Source of the DNA: Fen-1118 sp964491625
Lineage (GTDB): Bacteria; Myxococcota_A; Polyangia; Fen-1088
NCBI GenBank assembly: GCA_964491625.1
Contig: CAZBIU010000294.1
Location: forward strand, 1 to 8,798
Length of the DNA: 8,798 bases
Direction of reading: 5' to 3'
Of this stretch, positions 1-6,202 are shown in pieces; position 1 is the first letter of the stretch, and each line of letters opens with the position of its first letter. Below the pieces are notes generated by a model, which searched no databases, had not been told where the DNA came from, and saw nothing but the letters and a program-made list of their open reading frames with translations. The translations under genes and the position numbers were made by a program.

Positions 1-503
1 CGGACTTGAGGGCTGACATCAATGTCGTAGGTGCCCGTCTCGTCGCCGTAGGTGATCGCGTGGGCGATCAAGCTCTTGCCGTTGGCGTTGATCTCAGCGC
101 ACACGTCGCAGAGCTGTCCCTGGCCGGCCGAGAGATTGCCGAGCGTGAGCTGGTTCGACAGTCCCATGAGGTAGTTGCCGTAGAGCTGCTGAATCTGCGC
201 CGGGTACAGGCCGTCCGAGGGACCGCATGCATTGTGAAATTGGCTCTCGCTGAAGTCCACCGGCCCGAGCCAGAAGTTGCCGCTGTGGCTGTCGCCGAAG
301 TACACGGTGCCCGCGTCCGCGATAGACACCGGCGAAGCGACTCCCCCGGTGCCGCCGCCACCCGCCGGCGACCCGGGAATCCCGCCGCTGCCCACCGGCG
401 ACCCGGGAATCCCGCCGCTGCCCGCCGGTGGCGTGGGCAAGCCCCTGTCAGCACCCGACGAGCACGAGCCCAGAAACACCAAAGCGATGGCCAATCGACG
501 CAT
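1..503 (-). CDS. Secreted lipoprotein with expansin/RlpA-like double-psi beta-barrel, 3' end outside window
   Basis: The frame is open from an ATG at 503 to the left edge (167 codons, no stop), so the gene is partial. A GGAGG ribosome-binding site lies 5 nt before the ATG. Residues 1-14 form a short lipoprotein signal (MRRLAIALVF, then LGSC, lipid-modified Cys14). Residues about 21-58 are a Gly/Ser/Pro/Ile linker containing a 10-residue repeat (GSGGIPGSP type). From about residue 66 a globular domain begins: VYFGD, NACG (Cys93), GQLCDVCAEI (Cys132, Cys135) and YDIDVSP (159-165). The Cys-x-x-Cys-A-E-I segment followed by a D-x-D-x-S-P end resembles the double-psi beta-barrel of bacterial expansins and RlpA-like proteins, which loosen or bind cell-wall polysaccharide. 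The Asp of the expansin V-T-D motif seems replaced by a hydrophobic residue, so activity is uncertain. It is probably exported and lipid-anchored. The fold assignment is pattern-based; the lipoprotein call is firmer. Confidence 0.72.
   Translation of the reverse strand, partial: MRRLAIALVFLGSCSSGADRGLPTPPAGSGGIPGSPVGSGGIPGSPAGGGGTGGVASPVSIADAGTVYFGDSHSGNFWLGPVDFSESQFHNACGPSDGLYPAQIQQLYGNYLMGLSNQLTLGNLSAGQGQLCDVCAEINANGKSLIAHAITYGDETGTYDIDVSPQV
361..433. repeat. In-frame 30-bp tandem repeat in the linker of the lipoprotein gene
   Basis: Positions 361-390 and 391-420 are two adjacent 30-bp copies differing at one base (position 4 of the unit, G versus A). A third, partial copy starts at 421 and decays after about 8 bases. 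The unit is a multiple of three, so copy-number change would add or remove ten linker residues (Gly/Ser/Ile/Pro) without shifting the frame. Confidence 0.85.
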
Positions 504-508
504 GCAGA

Positions 509-513
509 CCTCC
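509..513 (-). promoter_or_regulatory. Ribosome binding site of the expansin-like lipoprotein gene
   Basis: Read on the minus strand this is GGAGG, 5 nt before the ATG at 503. It fixes the start of the left-edge gene and supports its being real although no stop codon lies in the window. Confidence 0.7.
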
Positions 514-530
514 GACAAGAACCAGGACCT

Positions 531-543
531 TGCGATTATCGCA
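531..543. promoter_or_regulatory. Perfect palindrome in divergent intergenic region, possible operator
   Basis: The sequence is TGCGAT-T-ATCGCA: two 6-bp arms around one central base. It lies in the 86-bp gap between the divergent lipoprotein and fpg genes. On the minus strand its centre contains GATAAT, a 5/6 match to a -10 box about 20 bp before the lipoprotein ribosome-binding site, but no convincing -35 box stands 17 bp further upstream. A dimeric regulator could bind here; this is inference. Confidence 0.35.
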
Positions 544-589
544 CGGATCCCACGGGCATCGGTACCACCTGTGCTAGCGTGTCCAGGCC

Positions 590-1459
590 ATGCCCGAGCT
601 GCCGGATCTGGTTCACGTCGCGGAGGTGCTTGAGCGAACCGTCTTGAACCAGCCTATCGCAAACGTCCAAGTCGGCGACCCGGTGGTGCTGAGACTGATG
701 GCCAAGGTTCGCTTTCCGGATGTGCTCTGCGGAAACTGCATTCGCGCAATAGGGCGGTGCGGCCATTTCCTACGCTTTCAATTGGACGGTGAATTGCTGC
801 TGGTCATCAACGCGATGTTAGCCGGACGCTTCCGGCTCAAGACCGGCCAATCGGGCCGCGTGTCAAGGGATGTGATTCTCGCCCTGTCTTTCGGAAACGG
901 GCAGGAGCTGTGCTACGAGGACGAAATGCGGATGGGCAAGATCTACGTCGCCACCGCCGCGCAGGAGCAAGAAATCCCTAGCTACCGCGCGCTTGGCGTG
1001 GACCTGATGTCGGAATCCTTCACCCTGCCCTTGTTCCGCAAGCTCATTACTGGGCGAAGGGACCAGGTCCGACAATTCCTGCTCGACAAGACCGCGCTGG
1101 CGTCCATCGGCAACGCATACGCCGACGAGATTCTGTTTGCGGCGCGCATCCACCCCAAGACCTTCTGTCACCGACTCTCTCCCGAAACCGTGGGCACACT
1201 GTTTCAGTCCATCCGACACACGCTTGACCAGGCCATCGCCGAGATTCGCGAACGCGGCGAGCCCATCGAGATCAAGGTCCGCGACTTCCTTTCCGTGCGC
1301 GGCAAAGCACGCAAGCCCTGCCCTGTCTGTGGCACCGCCATCAGGATGGTACGCGTGGGTCGGGCAGACGCATGCTTCTGTCCGAGCTGTCAGCCCACTG
1401 ACAGAAGCCTGTTGGTGGACTTCAGAAAGCTGCCCGCCGGGCGCAATCGAATCGGCTAG
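590..1459 (+). CDS. Formamidopyrimidine-DNA glycosylase (Fpg/MutM/Nei family)
   Basis: A 289-residue base-excision-repair enzyme; the family removes oxidised bases such as 8-oxoguanine and nicks the abasic site. The start is fixed by the N-terminus MPELPDL: processed Pro2 is the family nucleophile and Glu3 the acid. The helix-two-turn-helix is GNAYADE (174-180) followed by ARIHP. The C-terminal zinc finger has Cys244/Cys247 and Cys264/Cys267, with Arg258 in the G-R-x-x-x-x-x-C loop that contacts DNA. The position equivalent to E. coli Fpg Lys57 (RRAKYLL) appears to be His59 (RCGHFL), and the GMSG segment reads AMLAGRF, so this belongs to a divergent Fpg-like branch and its substrate may differ. 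The ribosome-binding site is weak (AGG just before the ATG). The gene is monocistronic as far as visible, divergent from the lipoprotein gene. Family membership is firm; mutM versus nei specificity is not decided. Confidence 0.93.
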   Translation: MPELPDLVHVAEVLERTVLNQPIANVQVGDPVVLRLMAKVRFPDVLCGNCIRAIGRCGHFLRFQLDGELLLVINAMLAGRFRLKTGQSGRVSRDVILALSFGNGQELCYEDEMRMGKIYVATAAQEQEIPSYRALGVDLMSESFTLPLFRKLITGRRDQVRQFLLDKTALASIGNAYADEILFAARIHPKTFCHRLSPETVGTLFQSIRHTLDQAIAEIRERGEPIEIKVRDFLSVRGKARKPCPVCGTAIRMVRVGRADACFCPSCQPTDRSLLVDFRKLPAGRNRIG

Positions 1460-1525
1460 CGCGGTGTCTCAGGATCGACCGCTACACCCGCGGCCGGGAT
1501 TTGTTTTGACCGCTGACGATTCGTT

Positions 1526-1539
1526 GAGCATCCATGCTC
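1526..1539. promoter_or_regulatory. Perfect inverted repeat upstream of Ig-like lipoprotein gene
   Basis: The sequence is GAGCAT-CC-ATGCTC, two perfect 6-bp arms with a 2-bp centre, in the 196-bp gap between fpg and the large lipoprotein gene. A -35-like TTGACC lies at 1506-1511, 14 bp before it; no good -10 box follows at 16-18 bp. The dyad would overlap the core promoter if TTGACC is used, as an operator would. The rest of the gap (1460-1655) shows no clear terminator for fpg and no other gene. Confidence 0.35.
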
Positions 1540-1655
1540 TTACACACAAGCATCAAACCCGCCATGTCAGTATCCACTCTGCCAGCACGCCGTCTTTGCC
1601 AGCAGCGCCCGAAACACCCCGACCACGCGACATCACCAACCAGGACAACCCAACC

Positions 1656-4600
1656 ATGACGAGACCAAGAATTGCGTTCCTCAGCCTCTTCGCCCTCTCG
1701 ATCGCCGCGTGCGGTGGTCGCAGCACCCTTCACGTCTCAGCTTTGGATGGCGGCAACGCCTACGACGGAGGCGCCGCCGACGGAAAGCGCGACAGCGGCG
1801 CGGATGCGGCACGCCCCTACGATGCCGTGGTGGCGGAAGTGGAAATCTCGGACGCGCCGACGGCCGACGTCGCCGCGCCTGATGCCGTCCCGGACGCCGG
1901 CGTCAGGTTTGACGCTGCCCGGTTCGATGTCGTCGTAACGCCTGACGGTCGCCCCGTCGACGGGCTTGCTTCTCCCGACGGTCGGCCAGGGGATGCTGCC
2001 AGTCCGAATGACGGAGCGCGACCCGATGGATCGATTGCCGACGGTGCCCGCCCGGCCGATGGCGCCATCGCAGATGCCCCCCTGGTCGATGGTCCACGCA
2101 GAGGTGATGCCAACGTCCCGCCCGGGCCGGATGCGGCTCCGGTAACTCTGACGGGTATTGAGATCTCGCCAGCCAGCCCTATAACCATCAACGTTGGAAC
2201 CCCGCGTACGATCACCGTTACGGCGATCTATTCCGACAACACCACTGCGGATGTGTCCACCTCGGCCACCGTCACGTCTGCCAACACCTCGATCTTGACG
2301 GTGTCGGGAACAACGCTGACCGGGCTCGGTACCACGGTCGCGACCACGACCATCACGGCGACCTACCAGGGCCAGACGGCCACAGCGACGGTAACCGTGA
2401 ACGGGCAGAATCCTTTGAAGTCGATCAGCATCGACCGTGTGCCAACCACCGCTCTGGCCATCGGCGCGACGGTAAATCTGGTGGCCACGGGGGTGTTCGC
2501 TGACGGAACCAGTCAGGACGTCACGGCGCAGGCGACCTGGGCCTCATCGGCGCCGTCGATCGCCACCGTAGGCGATACCGCCGCGACCAAGGGCATGGTC
2601 ACTGGCGTGGCCGCGGGCACCTTCACGGTAACAGCCACGGTGGGTACGGTAGTCGGTACCTCCACCGCGATGACCGTGTCGTCCAAGAAATTGGTAAGCA
2701 TCCAGATCACGCCCTCGAACCCGACCTTGCAACGCGGACTGACCAACCAGCCTTTCCTCGCCACGGGAACCTATGACGACAATTCCACGGGGGATGTAAC
2801 CCAGCAGGCAACCTGGTCGTCGAGCAACACCGCGATTCTCACCGTGATCGCGACGGGAACCAACGCGGGCCGCGTCTCCACCGTGGCTGCTGGTACCGCG
2901 ACGGTGACCGCAGCGGTAGGATCAGTCAGTGGCACGGATCTGGTGACCGTGACCCCCGCAGCTCTCCGCACGATCACGATAACCGGGCCAAGCGTGTTGA
3001 TCGTCGGGAGCCCGCAATCGTACAAGGCGACTGGAACCTATGCCGACAACACGACGGCCGACCTGACCACCACCGTGACTTGGTCCTCGACCAACACCGC
3101 GATCCTGACGGTTTCCAATGCGGCCGCCAGCGTCGGTCTGGCCTCCGGTGTGACCGCGGGCTCCGCTTCCATCCGGGCCGCGCTCGGCAACGTCACAGGC
3201 ACGCTCAACGTGACTGTATCGGCTGCACCACTGATCAGCGTCACGGTAACCCCCACGGCGATCAACGACCTGATTGTCGGGCTGACCGGCTCGCTCAAGG
3301 CAACTGGCCTTTATGGTGATTCCACGAACGTGAACAGTCAGTTCTCGCTCGATGTAACCACGTCAGCAACCTGGACGGTTGCGGACAGCTCGGTCGCCAC
3401 CGTCGGCAACGCCGCGGGCACGACTGGTCAGGTTACCGGCGTGGCCACCGGCAGCACCACCGTCACGGCGACCTTGTCCGGAATGAGCGGCCATGCCACC
3501 GTGAACGTGGTCAGCGCCAGCCTGTTGTCCATCGCGATAAGCCCTGCCACCGCCAGCGTCCGGGTAGGCCAGAAGTATCCGTTCACGGCGACCGGCACCT
3601 TCGACAACCAGACCACTGCGGACATCACGAATGTCGTGACCTGGACGTCCAGCGATACTTCCATTGCCACGATTTCCAATGCGGCTGGATCGAACGGCGT
3701 CGCGACCGGCGTGGTGGCATCGACCACGGCAGTCACCATCACAGCGGCCATGAGCGGCAGGACGGCCACGGCCAGCCTAACCGTCACGGAGCCGCGTATC
3801 GTGTCCATCCAGATTGCTCCATCGGCGGCCCAGACCATCGCCCCGGGTGCCAGGCAGGCCTACACCATCACCGGTGTCTACGAAAATGGAACCACGGCTG
3901 GCGCCTTGACCGGCGTGACCTGGACCTCGTCGAACACAGCGGTCGCGACGATCGCGGCCAATGGCGGCGGGCGGGGTGGCGGCGGGGCTACCGCCACGGC
4001 CGTCGCAGCGGGAAGCACCACCATCACGGCCAATTACACCACCACCGACGGCACCGCGTTGTCCGATTCGGTCACGCTCAACGTGCAAGCCCCGGCGCAA
4101 ATCATCGGGATCCGACTTAGCCCCGCCACGGCTTCGATCATGGTGGGTGCAACGCAGGCCTATACAGTCGATGCGGACTACGACAATGGGACCACTACCC
4201 CCGTCACCGGTGCGACCCTGACCACGTCCAACGGGACTGTGGCGTCGGTGGCAGGGGGCGGCCCGGGTCCGGGCGGAGGAGGAGGGCTCGCGGTCACAGG
4301 CCAGGCTGCCGGCTCGGCCACGATCACGGCCTCCTACACTGCGGGGGGGAAGACGTACACCGCTACGGCCACTCTGGCCGTCAGCGCAGCCCCCACGGTC
4401 ACGGGGCTATACCTCGAACCGACCACCGCCTCGGTCGTGGTGGGTGGCACCCAGCAGTTCCGTGCCCTGACCCAGAACAGCGACGGGACGAGCACCGATG
4501 TGACCGCCAACGGCAGCACCGCGTGGACGACGTCCGACGGCACCATGGCCACGATTACGACTGCCGCGGCCGGTGGTGGCCCCGGCGCCATCTTTGCCGC

Positions 4601-5906
4601 GGGCGGTGGCGGTCTTGCCACCGGCGTTGCCGCCGGAAAGCCGACCATCACTGCGACCTACTCCCCGGCAGGCGGAGCCCCGGTCAGCGCGACGGCAACC
4701 CTAACCGTGACCAACCCTACGCCCAAGAGTCTCACCGTCAGCCCCGCATCCGCCGCAATGCTGATCAACGGGACGCAGGCCTTCGTGGCGACGTTGGCGT
4801 ACGACGATGGCACCAGCGCAATCGTGACCGGCTCGGCAAGCTGGACCACGTCTGACGCTACCGTCGTCGTGATGACCAACCCGGCCACGGGTGGCCGCGG
4901 CGGCGGTCCGGGCGGCGCGGGCATCGTGGGCGGTGGCACCGCCACCGCGGTCGGCGTTGGCACCGCGACCATCACCGCGACGTTCACCCCTGCCAACAGC
5001 ACCACAGCACTGACGGGAACGGCGACCGTGACGGTCACCGATCCGCCGGTTCTGTCGCTTGAAATATCGCCCACTCTGCCGACGGTGTACCTGTCGAACG
5101 GCCCGACCCAGCAGTTCACGGCGACGGTCATCTTCACGGACTTCTCCAGGCGAGACGTGACCGCATCGGCACAATGGACGTCGTCGGTTCCATCGGTGGC
5201 GGTGATTGCGAGCTCGGGCGCTAACATCGGCCGTGCCACCGGCTTGGCGGCGGGAACCACCACGATCCAGGCCAGCTACACCGGTACTGGCGGCACCGTC
5301 ACGGCACCGACCACGCTGACTGTGGCAGATCGGAAGGTGACCGCGGTACAGGTCACCCCGACCAATCCAACCGCTCACCTTGGGATCAACCAAGGCTTCG
5401 TGGCCACGGCCGTGTATGACAACGGCACGACGGCGACGGTCACGGGCAGTGCCACCTGGACGTCTTCCGACAATACGGTTGCCACCGTGGGCACCAGCGG
5501 TGCCTCGGCCGGCGTCGCTACGCCCATCGCGGGGGGCAAGACGACCATCACAGCGACCTTCGGCGGGATGCCGGGTACGACGCTGCTCACGGTGTCCTCG
5601 GGGACGCTGCAATCGATTGCCATCACGCCGGCACCTCTTAGCATCGCCGTGGGCGGCCACCAGCAGCTCACTGCCACCGGTACCTACGACGACCAAACTA
5701 CCCAGGATCTCACCAACAACGTGACCTGGCTGTCCACCGACGTCGTGGCCACTGTGTCGAACGCCACTGGCTCGCGCGGTCTCCTCACCGCGGTCAGCAC
5801 CGGCACGGCCGCGGTCTCAGCCAGATTCCAGGCCGTGACCGGCAACCTGAGCGTCAGCGTCACCGCCGCCGGCACCACCACTGCCGACGCCGGAACAACG
5901 GACTGA
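1656..5906 (+). CDS. Giant outer-surface lipoprotein with 13 bacterial Ig-like (Big_2) domains
   Basis: A 1416-residue exported protein. The frame is open from further upstream, but the start is set at the ATG at 1656 because it gives a complete lipoprotein signal peptide: MTRPR, a hydrophobic stretch, then SIAAC with lipidated Cys19. An AGGA lies 10 nt upstream. Cys19 is followed by Gly-Gly, not Asp, which in proteobacteria favours outer-membrane sorting. Residues 20-163 are a disordered linker rich in Asp, Ala, Gly and Pro, with PDG and DGA motifs. Residues 164-1404 are thirteen Ig-like repeats of 88-109 residues, with the recurring pattern S-I-x-I-x-P ... A-T-G-x-Y-D-D-x-T-x-x-D-V-T ... 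T-W-T-S-S-x-x-x-V-A-T-V ... G-x-A-T-G-V-A-A-G-x-x-T-I-T-A ... V-T-V. Residues 1405-1416 are a short Thr/Asp-rich tail. No enzyme, adhesin-tip, C-terminal anchor or sorting domain is seen. The likely role is a rigid surface stalk or spacer, perhaps in adhesion or gliding contact; no function can be assigned. A hairpin follows the stop. Confidence 0.9.
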   Translation: MTRPRIAFLSLFALSIAACGGRSTLHVSALDGGNAYDGGAADGKRDSGADAARPYDAVVAEVEISDAPTADVAAPDAVPDAGVRFDAARFDVVVTPDGRPVDGLASPDGRPGDAASPNDGARPDGSIADGARPADGAIADAPLVDGPRRGDANVPPGPDAAPVTLTGIEISPASPITINVGTPRTITVTAIYSDNTTADVSTSATVTSANTSILTVSGTTLTGLGTTVATTTITATYQGQTATATVTVNGQNPLKSISIDRVPTTALAIGATVNLVATGVFADGTSQDVTAQATWASSAPSIATVGDTAATKGMVTGVAAGTFTVTATVGTVVGTSTAMTVSSKKLVSIQITPSNPTLQRGLTNQPFLATGTYDDNSTGDVTQQATWSSSNTAILTVIATGTNAGRVSTVAAGTATVTAAVGSVSGTDLVTVTPAALRTITITGPSVLIVGSPQSYKATGTYADNTTADLTTTVTWSSTNTAILTVSNAAASVGLASGVTAGSASIRAALGNVTGTLNVTVSAAPLISVTVTPTAINDLIVGLTGSLKATGLYGDSTNVNSQFSLDVTTSATWTVADSSVATVGNAAGTTGQVTGVATGSTTVTATLSGMSGHATVNVVSASLLSIAISPATASVRVGQKYPFTATGTFDNQTTADITNVVTWTSSDTSIATISNAAGSNGVATGVVASTTAVTITAAMSGRTATASLTVTEPRIVSIQIAPSAAQTIAPGARQAYTITGVYENGTTAGALTGVTWTSSNTAVATIAANGGGRGGGGATATAVAAGSTTITANYTTTDGTALSDSVTLNVQAPAQIIGIRLSPATASIMVGATQAYTVDADYDNGTTTPVTGATLTTSNGTVASVAGGGPGPGGGGGLAVTGQAAGSATITASYTAGGKTYTATATLAVSAAPTVTGLYLEPTTASVVVGGTQQFRALTQNSDGTSTDVTANGSTAWTTSDGTMATITTAAAGGGPGAIFAAGGGGLATGVAAGKPTITATYSPAGGAPVSATATLTVTNPTPKSLTVSPASAAMLINGTQAFVATLAYDDGTSAIVTGSASWTTSDATVVVMTNPATGGRGGGPGGAGIVGGGTATAVGVGTATITATFTPANSTTALTGTATVTVTDPPVLSLEISPTLPTVYLSNGPTQQFTATVIFTDFSRRDVTASAQWTSSVPSVAVIASSGANIGRATGLAAGTTTIQASYTGTGGTVTAPTTLTVADRKVTAVQVTPTNPTAHLGINQGFVATAVYDNGTTATVTGSATWTSSDNTVATVGTSGASAGVATPIAGGKTTITATFGGMPGTTLLTVSSGTLQSIAITPAPLSIAVGGHQQLTATGTYDDQTTQDLTNNVTWLSTDVVATVSNATGSRGLLTAVSTGTAAVSARFQAVTGNLSVSVTAAGTTTADAGTTD
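2145..5867 (+). repeat. Thirteen tandem Big_2-like domains within the giant lipoprotein
   Basis: Domain boundaries by eye, in residues: 164-251, 252-343, 344-434, 435-523, 524-620, 621-712, 713-812, 813-911, 912-1020, 1021-1129, 1130-1225, 1226-1315, 1316-1404. Copies are diverged in DNA as well as protein; I saw no long identical blocks, so this is an old array rather than a fresh duplication. Domain 5 has about seven extra residues in the loop before its D-V-T-T-S-A-T-W segment. Domains 7-10 are longer (99-109 residues) because each carries a Gly-rich insert at residues 770-777, 867-877, 973-986 and 1079-1094, between the V-A-T-I strand and the T-G-V-A-A-G turn. Confidence 0.85.
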
Positions 5907-5920
5907 GGTCGTCTCCTATC

Positions 5921-5979
5921 CTCCGAAGCCCGCGGTAGTTTGAGGCACTCTCCTCCGCAAATGGCGGCGGGCTTCGGAG
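5921..5979 (+). terminator. Hairpin terminator after the Ig-like lipoprotein gene
   Basis: CTCCGAAGCCCGC (5921-5933) and GCGGGCTTCGGAG (5967-5979) are perfect 13-bp complements starting 15 bp after the stop codon, followed by ATCTTTTC. The 33-nt loop is long and can fold further (GAGG 5942-5945 with CCTC 5952-5955). Location, stem strength and the short T run fit a Rho-independent terminator, though the T run is weak and the loop unusually long. Confidence 0.6.
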
Positions 5980-6067
5980 ATCTTTTCAAACCGGCTGTTC
6001 GCCGCAGAACTTGGTACGGAGTCGAGCCGAGCCGAGCGCAGTCTTCGCAAGAACGACCTTGGCCCAA

Positions 6068-6126
6068 CCATGGCTGTGCTCGTCGCGTGCGGCCTATGGC
6101 TGCTAAGCCATGGCCTGTGAGAGCAC
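6068..6126 (+). promoter_or_regulatory. Overlapping, mutually exclusive dyads in the methyltransferase leader
   Basis: GGCCTATGGCT (6091-6101) pairs with AGCCATGGCC (6106-6115): 10 base pairs with one bulged T and a 4-nt loop. The 3' arm can instead pair over 8 bp with CCATGGCT at 6068-6075. GTGCTC (6076-6081) also pairs with GAGCAC (6121-6126). The arms alternate in order, so the structures compete or form a pseudoknot-like topology. This could be an attenuator-type leader or a protein-binding site; no known riboswitch class is recognised. Confidence 0.35.
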
Positions 6127-6164
6127 CTTCGTTGGGCGCGCTCGGTCATCGATCTGCATTGTTG

Positions 6165-6183
6165 AGGCGGACAGGGTCCGCCT
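6165..6183 (+). promoter_or_regulatory. Hairpin just upstream of the methyltransferase start
   Basis: AGGCGGA (6165-6171) and TCCGCCT (6177-6183) form a perfect 7-bp stem with a 5-nt loop. The stem ends 8 nt before the likely ribosome-binding site (AAGG, about 6193-6196) of the gene at 6203. It could affect ribosome access or be an operator. No T run follows, so it is not a typical terminator. In the rest of 5980-6202 the only other pattern seen is a triple CGAGC pentamer at 6023-6037. Confidence 0.4.
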
Positions 6184-6202
6184 GTGCTAGGCAAGGCCGC
6201 CC

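Noticed and set aside
6..647. 213-codon plus-strand open frame at the left edge
   Set aside because: It is antisense to the lipoprotein gene, which has a signal peptide, ribosome-binding site and domain-like sequence. The plus-frame product is Arg/Ala/Val-rich with no motif and runs into fpg.
1137..1655. In-frame 5' extension of the giant lipoprotein back into fpg
   Set aside because: The frame is open but overlaps fpg by more than 300 bp, and the extension hides the lipoprotein signal peptide that begins at the ATG at 1656.
4658..5696. Long minus-strand open frames (up to 331 codons) opposite the Ig-like repeats
   Set aside because: They arise from GC-rich, Thr/Ala/Val-rich codons on the opposite strand. 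The translations are low complexity with no recognisable domain, and the plus frame is clearly coding.
2145..5867. Repeat array considered as a CRISPR or mobile repeat
   Set aside because: The periodicity of about 270-330 bp is protein-domain repetition in an open frame, with diverged copies and no spacer structure.
6023..6037. Triple CGAGC pentamer
   Set aside because: Too short and GC-biased to distinguish from chance; no associated feature.
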